DNA from: Rheum nobile
Lineage: Eukaryota > Streptophyta > Magnoliopsida > Caryophyllales > Polygonaceae
Length of the DNA stretch: 64,000 nt
NCBI GenBank assembly: GCA_027886185.1
Contig: WOAB01000589.1
Location: 3,849,001 to 3,913,000, forward strand
Direction: 5' to 3'
Shown here: positions 33,616 to 43,731 of the stretch, in pieces
How positions within the stretch are numbered: the stretch's first letter is position 1
Layout of the letters: the number at the start of each line of letters is the position of its first letter
The notes under the pieces: generated by a model
Told to the model about the DNA's origin: nothing
Databases searched by the model: none
Seen by the model: the letters and a program-made list of their open reading frames with translations, nothing else
Made by a program: the position numbers and the translations under genes

Positions 33616-33635
33616 CCCCCCCCCCCCCCCCCCCC
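33616..33635 (+). repeat. C20 homopolymer in gag
   Basis: Run of 20 cytosines. The reading frame before it (gag capsid) and after it (gag finger and pol) differ, so slippage here is the simplest cause of the frame change. Confidence 0.85.
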
Positions 33636-33818
33636 GCGAACAACGGGAGGAAACACGACAATCATAAACTAGACTCAGGTACATGGGAGCCCCGCCGCCA
33701 TCAGGCCAACGATCGAGGAAAGGCCCCAGAGAGATAACTAGTCGCAGTGGAGTTGAATGACCGCGAGAGGGCAGGGGCATACCTGTAGAGACCTTAGTAT
33801 AGACCCCCTCCTCCGCGA

Positions 33819-34160
33819 ATGAATGTGCCACCACCACCGCCACCACCCGCGAGGTCAGGAGGGAAGTTTTGCTCTTATCATCAGTCTACCATGCATGATA
33901 GCCATGAATGTCGCGGGTATGGCTCTCCACGGAAGAGAACTGCCCCAAGGCCAGGTCCCGCTCCGCAGAGGCCCCTCCCAAACCGAGTTGCTCCTTATCC
34001 GCATGCGGGCCAGAACTTCCCGCGCCCCGATGGCCAGGTAGGCACCATCTCTGGCAGGCATGTGCCAAAGGGCCCTAGCAAACGCGAAAGCAGGAGGATC
34101 GCCAATGCGCCTCTCCCAACCGGGCAGCCAGTCATGAGCATCTCCAATCCCCCGCGCTAG
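33819..34160 (+). pseudogene. Tat element gag C-terminal finger region
   Basis: Proline run followed by FCSYHQSTMHDSHECRGYG, the Cys/His finger typical of Tat gag. It continues in the pol frame. The segment ends at a TAG at 34158. Confidence 0.65.
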
Positions 34161-34164
34161 GAAC

Positions 34165-37100
34165 ACAACCATACTTTCAGCGCAGAGGTTCTCGCGGAGG
34201 CGGCAGTTCCGAGTACTGACCCACTGGTGCTCCACGTGCAAATGGGCACAAAAGTTATAAAGAGGGTAATGGTGGATATCAGGAGTTCCGCGGACATCCT
34301 GTATTGGGAGGCTTTCTAAAAGATGGGCTTGGATCCCGCAGACCTACTACCAACCGATTGTACCCTCGTTGGGTTCGCGGGAGAGCGAGTCAAGCCAATC
34401 AGGGTCATAACCATGGACTTGATCTTAAGGGATGAAAATGGCCCGCGAAGATGTGAGAAGATCGAATTCTTGGTGCTCCAGTCTCCCTCCGCGTACAACG
34501 CAATCTTGGGAAGAATCTCCCTGTGTAAGTTTCAAGCTGTAGTTTCTATATATCATTTCGCACTAAAATTCCCTACGCAGGTGGGAGTTGGGGTGGCGAG
34601 AGGACAACACACGAAGAGTTGCACCTGTTATCTGGCCGCCCTGAGTGAGAGGAGTATCCCAGTCCTAGTTGTAGAGGCCGAGAACACTGGTATCACGCCG
34701 TTAGTCTCCGCGGAGGGAGAGACTGAACTTGAGGTGAGAAACAAGATGGAGGCTGTAGTTCCGGAAGAAGAGAAGGTGAGCATAGCTCCGTTCACTCAAG
34801 CGGAGGAAAAGCTGTACATGGGGCAAACCCTTGGGGCCGAGGTACAAGGCGAGATTAAAGCTTTGCTGGCTACTTCGCGTGATGTGTTCGCCTGGACCCC
34901 CAAATATTTGAAGGGGATCCCCGCGAGCCTCATGACTCATTCGCTAAATATCAGCCCCGAAGCTAAGCCACAGAGACAGAAAAAGAGGAAGCAGTCAGGC
35001 GAGAGAGCCCAGGGGGCTAGGGAGGAAGTTGCGAAGTTGTTAAAAGTTGGGTTCATTCGCGAAGTCCAGTATCCTCGCTAGCTCGCGAACGTTGCCATGG
35101 TGAGAAAAGCGAATGGGAAATGGCGCATGTGTGTAGATTTCACGGACCTCAACAAGGCATGCCCCAAGGACAGCTACCCACTCCCATCAATTGATCAACT
35201 AGTTGACTCAACCGCGGGGCATTAAGCACTGAGCTTCCTAGACGCCTACTCAGGGTACAACTAGGTTCGGATGAACCCCGCGGATGAAGAGCACACGACC
35301 TTTATTACTGAGACGGGAACCTACTGCTACACGGTCATGCCATTTGGGCTCAAGAATGCAGGGGCCAGCTTCCAGCGGCTGGTTGATCTAATCTTCCGCG
35401 ACCAAATTGGCTCCACTGTTGAAGCATATGTGGATGACATCGTTGTAAAGAGCAAGCGGGAGGCAAATCATGTGAATGACTTACGCGGGGTCTTCAACAC
35501 ACTCCGCAAACATGGCATGAGCCTAAATCCAGAGAAGTGTGTCTTCGGGGTGAAGGCTGGAAAGTTCTTGGGTTTTCTAATCATCTCGCGTGGGATTGAT
35601 GTGAACCCCGAAACGATAGAAGCAATGCTACAGATGACACCTCCACAAAACACCAAGGAAGTGCAAAGATTTATAGGCTTCGTGAACTATTTGGGCCGAT
35701 TCTGTTCAAAACTCGCGGAAAGAGGGATTCCCTTCTTTGTTATACTTAGAGACCCGCAGAACTTCAAGGGGTCCCCGGAGTGTGAGGTGGCCTTCGCGGA
35801 GTTAAAGAAGCACCTGGCTGAACTACCCACTATGTCATCCCCAGTTCTGGGAGAATACCTTCAGCTCTACCTGGCGGCAGGTTCGCGTGCTATCAGTGTT
35901 GTCCTTGTTCACGAGCACGAAAGCTCTGTCTATTTTGTGAGCAAAGCCTTTATAACAGCTGAGACCCGATACCTGCCAGTAGAGAAGATTGTGTTGGCTC
36001 TTGTGATGACCGCGAGGAAGTTGCGTCCGTATTTCCAAGCACATCCAATTCGAGTGTTCTCAGATCTCCTCTTGCGCAGCTTGTTTAGTAGGCTCACGAA
36101 GTGGGTAATCGAACTGTCAGAATTCGACATGGATTACAAGCCGAGACCCGCGATCAAAGCACAATCCCTCGCAGACTTTATTGTAGAAACATGTTTCCGC
36201 AAAGTAAGCACACAAGGGCTCGTAGAAGAAAAAGCACAGTGGACACTCTTCGTGGATGGAGCTGCGAATGAGGAAGGTAATGGGGATGGAGTCACGCTAA
36301 CATCGCCCGAAGGAGGGAAGTTCGAGTATGCCCTCACACTCGAGTTCGAAATGACAAACAATGAGGACGAGTATGAGGCCCTACTCGCGGGGCTCGAGCT
36401 AGGTCTCACGAACGGGGCTCGGAGGGTAACGTGTTTCAGTGACTCTGAGGTGGTTGTGAAGCAGGTGTAGGGTGTTTACGAGGCTAAAACAGGCAACTTG
36501 CCCGCATACCAGCTCAGGGTGAAAACGTTATCTGCTACGTTGGACCACTTCAAAATTCAGGCAGTCCCGCGTAGAGAAAACTTGAGAGCAGATAAGCTCG
36601 CGAAGCTCACCTCAAAGGCTAAGCTACAACAAAAAGGTCGGGTATGGCTTGATACACGTACCACCGGGGCCATAAATTCAGAGCTTATGATAATCGAGTA
36701 TGAGGAAGACGAGGACGACTGGAGAACGCCTATACGAAGGTATCTAACAGTTGGGATAGTCCCTGAAGATCCCCCACAAAGAAGAAAGCTACAGATACGC
36801 GCAGCCCGCTTCTATATGGAGAATGGCATTTTGTACAAGAAGGGGTATATGATGGCAGGGCTCAAGTGTATGACACTCGCGGAGGGTAATAGTTTAATGC
36901 TAGAAATACACGAAGGGTTGTGTGGCGGTCACGCCGGATGGCGATCCCTTGTTTATAAAGCCCTGAGAGCTGGGTACTTTTGGCTGACGATGAAGGAGGA
37001 CGCCACACGCGTAGCTCAGACATGCAAAGCGTGCCAGCTTCACGCCCCAGCCTCGCACCAGCTCGGAGTTGAAATGCAGGTCATCAGTGCCCCCTGTCCC

Positions 37101-37913
37101 TTCGCTAGATAGGGGGTGGATCTTCTCGGATCTTTCCCGCGAGCCCCAGGTTAGCTTCAGTACATACTGGTTGCCATTGACTATTTCACCAAGTGGGTTG
37201 AAGTTGTGCCACTAGCCACCGCGACTATGGAACAAGTGAAGAAATTCATATGGCAGAACATCATTTGTCCGTTTGGCCTACCCCAAGATATCACGACCGA
37301 CCGCGGACCTCAGTTCAACACAGAGAAATTGATAAGCTTTTGCGAAGGTCTCGGCATCAGACTCTGCTTCGCGTCAGTGTCTCATCCTCGTTGCAATGGC
37401 CAAGTTGAAAGTGCGAACCAAAGGATCCTCTAAGATCTCAAAAGGAGACTCACGCGAGCACAAGGCCGATGGGCCGAAGTTCTTCCTCTGGTGCTATGGG
37501 CTAACCGAACAACCTCCAAGAGAGGCATAGGAGAAACTCCGTTCGCGCTGACATATGGTGTGGTACCCATGGAACACCTCTTCCCGAACAAAAGGCTCCT
37601 GCATTATGATGAAGAGGAAAATTCCGAGAAGCTACAGCTCAGAGAGGAAACGTGAGAAATGGCTGAGATACGCGAGAGCGAGTACAAGCAGCGCATTGCG
37701 GCGTATTACAACAAACGCGTAAGACCATGAAGTTTCGCGAAGGGTGATCTCGTGCTGAGAAAGACTGAAGGCGGAAAACTAGACACGGGATGGGAAGGAC
37801 CATTCATCGTCGTACGCGAAGTCGCACCGGGGGCTTATCGCCTCAAATATCACGCGGGCAACATAGTTCCAAACTCCTGGAACATAATGAGGCTTCGCAA
37901 ATACTATCCCTAA
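34165..37913 (+). pseudogene. Tat element pol: protease, RT, dual RNase H, integrase
   Basis: All in one frame with stops. The protease region (34200-34560) has a changed active site, VDIRSSADIL, where Arg replaces the Gly or Ser after the catalytic Asp. Reverse transcriptase (about 35090-35830) has FTDLNKACPKDSYPLP, MPFGLKNAGASFQRL and catalytic YVDDIVVKSK. The gypsy RNase H remnant (about 35840-36160) is followed by an archaeal-type RNase H (WTLFVDGAANEEGNG, NNEDEYEALLAGLELG, about 36240-36470). Integrase has an HHCC finger (HEGLCGGHAGW, CKACQLH) and DDE residues in VAIDYFTKWVE, TTDRGPQF and NGQVESANQR. Stops are near 34318, 35080, 35223, 35263, 36468, 37110, 37153, 37431, 37653 and 37728; end LRKYYP-stop at 37911-37913. 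Confidence 0.9.
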
Positions 37914-38834
37914 AGCAATCACGCCTTAGGTATGTACTCTATAACTCTATCCGTTCGAAATCGTGAGCACGTCAAGCAATAACTTCGCGAGCAATATTGT
38001 GTAGGCAACACCCCGCAATACGTGAAAGCAATACTGTTGAAGTGTGAGCCTGAGGCTAGGCAATACGCGAAGGCAAGGTATACGAATGAACAATACATTA
38101 AAGCAACACGATTGAGCAATATGTTTGAGCAATATATAGTGCGCGACATGACATTAAGCAAGACCCTAAAAGCAATTCTGTGTGCAATATGTAGGAAAGC
38201 AAGTCCGAAAAGCAAGTTTGAAAAGCAAGTCTGGAAAGCAAGTCTGATGAGCAATACGTAAAAGCAAGTTGCAAGAGCAAGACATAAACGTGAGTTGTGA
38301 GATATAGAGCAAGTTACACGAGCAAGGCTCGTGAAGCAATACTGGAAAGAAGCGCGAGTACAATAAAGCAATACAAAGGCAATCATGGCGAGCAAGAATC
38401 AAAGTAACGATGAGGTATCTGGCCTATGCAATTCCGTTATTTGCAATGCTTGGTTTGCTAAATCTTTGCTTAATCGCATTAAAAAACAAAATTAATCAGG
38501 TAAGCCTTCGAGGAGCAATGGCAAGCAATCGACCGCGAGCAAAGAACTTTGAAGCGAAAGAAAATGAACGCGAAGAATAGAGAAGGCTGAAACATTTTGT
38601 ACTTCTTTCATTTCCATGTCAAAAGACTGTGTAAATACATCGTTTTTTCCTTACAATGCAAGCTTACTAAGCACTTGTTTACACGACATGCGCGTGACCC
38701 TAATTACAAAAGAGCCCTTACGACGGTTGAAATTTATTATCCGTGAAACTAGAAAAAAAGTACCCCCTTTACGACCTTCTCTTCCATTCCTCTTCTAGTT
38801 CGCAAACTAAAAGAAGGAATTGGGGGGGAGAGGG
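37914..38834 (+). other. 3' region of the Tat element, AGCAAT-rich
   Basis: From about 37970 to 38400 the sequence is full of AGCAAT/AAGCAAG motifs at irregular spacing of 10-40 bp, a degenerate low-complexity repeat. No protein is convincing on either strand. Tat elements often carry repeats here. Confidence 0.6.
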
Positions 38835-39242
38835 TTATACGAGAGCAAAATATGAAAAGACCCTAAAGCCCAACAACGCGAAGGCTATGGGCACGAAATC
38901 CCGGTGGTGGAGGCCCCTGAGTGTAAATATGCACATGCCCTTTTTTTCCAGCTTCGCAATAAGAGCAATGTCCATATTGTCATTCACCTCGCGAAGACGT
39001 CGCCCCATAGCCTCCGGCTTGGGGAAGAAGAACATACGATCCACACCTAGCCTAACCGCGTCTGGAAAGACAAATGCGCACACAACCTCCAGATCAAACT
39101 CCCCCACTTCCTCTCCCACTTGGCCTACGTCCATGGTCCAGAGGAAACCGCCATCGTAACGGTGGACAGAAACTATCCGGCGATCGCCGCGTTGACAAAC
39201 AAAGCGGCCGTCATAATGAACCACGATCACCAGCCTAACCAT
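38835..39242 (-). CDS. Antisense ORF 2 of the Tat element (MuDR-N/PB1-like)
   Basis: From ATG 39242 (MVRLVIVVHYDGRFV) 135 aa on the minus strand. The spacing of HYDGRFV...RYDGG, a central acidic stretch, and GRRLREVNDNMDIALIAKL followed by CIFT resembles the short N-terminal PB1-like domain of plant MuDR-type transposases. A TATA box lies 104 bp upstream, so it may be a separate antisense gene. No stop breaks it, unlike gag-pol. Antisense extra ORFs are reported for Tat elements; whether this domain assignment holds is uncertain. Confidence 0.45.
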   Translation of the reverse strand: MVRLVIVVHYDGRFVCQRGDRRIVSVHRYDGGFLWTMDVGQVGEEVGEFDLEVVCAFVFPDAVRLGVDRMFFFPKPEAMGRRLREVNDNMDIALIAKLEKKGMCIFTLRGLHHRDFVPIAFALLGFRVFSYFALV

Positions 39243-39345
39243 CTTGGCAAGATTCGGAAAGCAAAAGAAAGCAAAAGGGCAAATAAAGAAAAGCAAGAGA
39301 GAAGAAGCAAAGAGAGAGGTGAAAAGAGATACGGCGAAAGGGCAG

Positions 39346-39353
39346 TATTTATA
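39346..39353 (-). promoter_or_regulatory. Antisense TATA box
   Basis: TATAAATA on the minus strand (context CTCTATAAATACTGCC), 104 bp upstream of the ATG of antisense ORF 2. The spacing fits a plant TATA promoter with a short leader. Confidence 0.5.
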
Positions 39354-39795
39354 GAGGAACGAAGGAAGAAGATGAAAGAGGCATTAACTGCCTCTTAATT
39401 ACGGTTTTTTGCCGCGCAAAATAGAAGGAGAAGTGTTGGAAACCGCAAGGAAAAGAAGTTGAAATGACACGTCATTTAATGACGGGTGAAAGTCAAACCC
39501 TAAAACACGCAGACTACACACTAGAGGCAATGATTACTGGTCAAATCCAATCAAATTGCAATTAAGTGAAAACAACGAAAAAAAAATACACACGAATAGG
39601 CTACGCAAAAGAAAGTAAGAGAAAGCAAGACTAAGCATAAAAAGATTTAAGGCAAGCACTGAGTATATAACAACATTGCGTCCGCGAAGGGACATTGTTT
39701 AAACATCCAAAACATGATCAAAATACCAAATGTCATACAATAAGCCTCCGACAGACTACAAGATGCGCGAGTGTGAAAAAGGAGTCAAGCTAAGA

Positions 39796-41958
39796 TTAAG
39801 GGGTAGAAGCACTTGAGGGCTCTTCCCGTAAAGGTCCTTCCCGTGAACGCTTAAGCCAAGTAATGGGAGTCGAAGCAGCTGGGGCTGCGTCCCTCACAAG
39901 GGGCTTGCCTTTCTTCAAGGTGCGCATGGTCCAAGCCTCTAAGAACCCGTCGTGATCTCCCCTGACTGCCCCAATTGGAGGGATGGGGTAGGGAGGCCTC
40001 TCTTTAGGAACTAGCCCATGAGTTTCCTTAGAGACGAATCTGATAGGGGCCACCCCGTAATGGATGGCCATCTGCTTGATGCCCACAGCTCCACCATAAC
40101 AATATATTGTGGCCGAAAAGTACTCATGGCGAGCTTTGAAACGATAATCGCCCACGAACTCCTCCACGGCCTCCTGCTTAGCTCTCTTGCAGTCCTTAGT
40201 GAGAGTGAGCACCTGCTTTTTTAACTCTTCATTCTCCTTCGCAAGTCTTCGAAGCTCCTCAATCTCCTTCGCCATCGCGTCCCTCTCCTCCACGAGAGCA
40301 GCTCTCTCGCTCTTCATCAGTGAGTTCTCCTCCGTAAGAGTTTCCAGCTTCTTCCTACATGCACCAAATTCTAGCATGTCCTTGCTCGACTCCTCAACAT
40401 GCTGATCAATCGAAGCCATAGCCTCACGGTAGTATGTTCCGATCTAAAAAAATATAAGAAAAGAGCAATGTCAAGAAGAGCACAAAAAGATTACATGAGC
40501 AAAAACAAAAGAAAGATAAAAGGAAAAGCTAAGGGGATGAAGCAAAACATACGAGGCTCAGGCCCTGATACGTGGAGCTCAGAGGGCCTACTGGAATAGT
40601 GACGGGGACTTTCGACTTTTTTGCACGCGAATATTTTTTCTTCAAGGAGGCCAGAGGTCAGTCGGGGCTGTCATCCAACTCTATGACAGAGGCAGGTTTC
40701 TCCCTGGCGGCCACAACAGCATTCTCTCTGGCACCTTCATCTACCTCCTTCGTGGGACTTTTTGGGTCCCTTTGCTCGTCTACAGAATGGGGCGAACCTT
40801 GCAAGGCCTGGTCCATCCCCTGATCCATATAGCCTTCGGGATTCTCATCCCCGGTAATCACTAGGTCATCCAAGTCGTCTAGGCTGTCCAGCATCTTCGC
40901 GGAAAAAGAATCTGAAAGGTGAACAAAAAGCAATTTAGCAAAAATTGAAAAGCAAATGCGAGTAGAGAATTGCGTTTGCGAAAAACTCATAAGACGCGTC
41001 TGCGCGAGCCTAAGCATGCTCTGATAAGGGGCACTCACCCCCGTGTGGATGAGGGGCGCTCAATCCCAGCCGCTCAAGCCTTTCGGGGGTCATAAGCTCT
41101 TCGAAGTCGCGAGGCTGTGTTTCATCGAACTTAGCTATCAAAGCTTTCTTCTCTCGTTTCTTTTCTTGTTTCTTTGAGCCAGCGCAACACAAGAGAAGTG
41201 AAGAGCCCTCCCGGGGCGTGTATTGACTCCAAAATCGCCCGGGATCCTAAGCAAGAACCACTCGTTCCTCCACGTGCCCAGGTTAGTCGGCTTGTTGACT
41301 TTCTGATGGTACTCATCTTTCCACGACCAATACCCCTCTGTCAGGTCGCGCGCAGAGAATAGAGCCCTCACCACCTCCAAAGTCGGCTCCACCTTCAGCT
41401 TGCGACAATGATAGAGTAGACAACAGAAGTTCCTCCAGGAGTTCGGGTGTAGTTGGATGAGGCTGGTACCCAGGGCATTTAATATATCCCGAAAGAGATG
41501 ATGAATGGGCACGCGAAACCCCGCTGCTAGGGCCGGTAGGCTCACCGCCATGAATCTCAAATAATGATGCAAGGATCGCGAACCCTCTTCGGGGAGAGCC
41601 AATATGGACCCCTCTGGGAAAGGATACGACCTCGTTATCCCTTCCGGAAACTCAAGAGAAAGGGAACTCTCATCCCCGCTATCTTCTCGAAATACGCATC
41701 CTTCAAGAAACACGATCGCCTGACCCGTTTTGTCAAGATCCAAGGCCTCAGAACTTCTGGCAGTGCTCGCGGAGGGGAACGTGACGGAGACGCTTCCTCG
41801 CGAAGGTCATCATCAATATTCTGCGGGGCACGATCATGTTTAGCTTTATAGCGGGCCTCTGGGAGAACCAATCGTTTTTTGGGGCGAGTTTCTGGGCGAG
41901 GAGAGCAAGTCCGCTCACTGGAACCCTCTGAGTCGCTCACTTGATGTTTGAAGTTCAT
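39796..41958 (-). pseudogene. Antisense spliced gene of the Tat element (gypsy-type transposon domain plus coiled coil)
   Basis: Three exons on the minus strand: 41958-41039, 40911-40553, 40443-39796. Introns are GT-AG (GGG|GTGAGT...TTTCAG, CTC|GTATGT...TTTTAG) and the phases match. Exon 1 holds VPIHHLFRDILNALGTSLIQ followed by LHPNSWRNF, like the 'putative gypsy type transposon' domain (Pfam Transposase_28). Exon 2 is acidic, and exon 3 is a coiled coil (KLETLTEENSLMKSERAALV) with a short C-terminal region. Defects: a frame change near 41745, another near 41190, and a CGA-to-TGA stop in exon 2 near 40668. It lies opposite the retroelement's own genes, between integrase and the 3' LTR. Confidence 0.65.
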
Positions 41959-42200
41959 TTTACTCCGCGCGATTGACTAATTCCTATACAACACGAAGCA
42001 AAGAAGGAAAACAAGCAATAAGCCTAACAGTGGAGCGGAAAGAGATTAGGACAAGAGTCGAAGTAAAGAAAGCAAGTGCATCGAGGAAAGAGAGAGAGAA
42101 GAGTTTTTCGCCCCACTGCAAACCCTAGAACGCAAAGAAACAGGCAAGAGCATCAAATGAACGAAAAAAGCAAAGTCGAAAGACTTCCACAAAGAGAACA

Positions 42201-42861
42201 GTCAGAGAATGAAGAGGCCTATCAGCAAGAGGGACATGTGACAGCTTGAGAAAGGGACCACCACCTCTATAAATGCCCCTCATTTTGGAGAGAGAAGGGG
42301 GTCTTTTTGGGCAATTCAGTTCGAGAAGAGAGAAAAGGAACTAGAGCACTCGATTGGCAGCTCTCTTTTCTTCTTCTTCTCCAAGCAACGACTCCAAAAA
42401 ACCAGAGAGAATCAGCGAGATTGAGAGCAATTTTAGCCGCCAAGTTTCCTTCATTCTTTAATGCCTTTTTGCTCCTCTTTCTTGTCCGTGAACCCCTTAC
42501 TAACTTGAGCGTCGGAGAGCCTGATCCCGAGGAAGCCATCTCCGGAGTGTTTTCAGGTGAACCCGACGCCCAAAAAGGCAAGCGGAGTTCAGGAGAAGTT
42601 GTCGGCGATCTGGAAGAGAGTGGAGGAAGAACATCAGCGCCAGATTTGGGACACGAAGCCAAAGATCCCATCCAAAGCAAAGTAAGGAGCAAGAGTGCCA
42701 GCACCAGAGTTGAAGCCAGTAGCTAGAGAACTCGTCCCACGCGAAGCAAAGTACAAGTCCAAGCAGCTGAGGACATCCCCGAAAATACAAATCAAGAGAA
42801 ATCTGGACCAAAGGAGTGTTGGCCTTTGATTTCTTCACGAAGGTTGAACCGGAGTTCAACA
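42201..42861 (+). mobile_element. 3' LTR of the Tat element (5' end missing)
   Basis: Matches the 5' LTR from AGAGAATGAAG to the TTCAACA end. The first about 100 bp of the 5' LTR (31854-31957) have no counterpart here, and no purine tract precedes it. TATA box at 42268-42274. Confidence 0.8.
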
Positions 42862-42866
42862 CCTGG
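42862..42866 (+). repeat. Right TSD of the Tat gypsy element
   Basis: CCTGG, as at 31849-31853. Confidence 0.8.
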
Positions 42867-43731
42867 CATGATTGTTCATGGTGCAGCCTAGTACCAGTTT
42901 ATCAGCTGAATCACACATAAAAATAAATATCAAGGAAACATGTAAGTTATCTTTTCACGTGTAAACTCTGAAACCTTCAAATCCCTTCTTAAAATGACTC
43001 AGGGAGTCCAAAGAAGAATTCTATGAAGTTGCCCACGGAAATGGGAGTCCTTAAACACACAGAAGCACCATCTTTATTCAAATAATGTCCTTGAGAGAAG
43101 CAGGTCTTCATTGCCTTTGAATTTGAAGCAAAAATTACATTTGTCAATGGTACAAGAATATTTATAATCGAAGAAAGTATGTTATTTACATAATCCTTGG
43201 AACACATTGACTTGGCAAAGACAAGGAAAAAGGGGATATCTATGACAAATGGACATATCAATTGGTCAGGGCTACAGGCAAACTCCCAGACTAGACTCGG
43301 GCAAGCCAAGGCACATAAAGCATTAGAGCCACCAAAATTCTCAGCTGAACAAGTTCTATATATAGCCAATACTGTCCCATTATAATCAGGGAAAGGGAAA
43401 CAGGGAAGGATATGAGATTGATTCTCACTCCTCCAAGGGTAACATAAGAAGTGGAGTAAACCTTAATCCAAATGAAAAAACCATATCTGGGCTTCCAGGA
43501 CAAGCATGAAACATGAGAATCAGCCAACAGATGCTCTATTTACTTGGTTTTGTGTTACTGCATAAGCCTGATATTTTGATCTCACATTCTGCACAAGTAA
43601 AACTTCAAGTCAGCAATTATGACCTTCTATAATTCCACCCAAGATGGCTGGGAAAAAAAAAGAAGGCTGCAACCCTTATTTGGTTTGTGAAAAAGGATTA
43701 ATTGTTTCGTAGTTAGCAAGGCTTTCAATAT
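42867..43731 (-). other. Downstream flank of the lipase gene
   Basis: Probably contains the lipase 3' UTR. A minus-strand open frame (42989-43369) has no recognisable domain and is not claimed as a gene. Confidence 0.4.

Larger units (their letters stand above)
31854..42861 (+). mobile_element. Tat-lineage Ty3/gypsy retrotransposon (about 11 kb)
   Basis: Flanked by CCTGG TSDs, with a 760-bp 5' LTR and a 5'-shortened 3' LTR. Order: LTR, primer-binding site, gag, protease, reverse transcriptase, gypsy RNase H, a second archaeal-type RNase H, integrase, a long 3' region with two antisense reading units, LTR. The second RNase H and the lack of a chromodomain mark the Tat lineage. Gag-pol has more than ten stops and a frame change, so the copy is dead. 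The intact TSD shows that the insertion is otherwise complete. It lies between the coiled-coil gene and the 3' end of the lipase gene. Confidence 0.9.

Noticed and set aside
37919..38402. Overlapping minus-strand Cys/Leu-rich frames
   Set aside because: They come from AGCAAT-type low-complexity repeats read in reverse.
42989..43369. 126-codon minus-strand frame as a gene
   Set aside because: No domain, no promoter, and it lies in the likely 3' UTR of the lipase gene.
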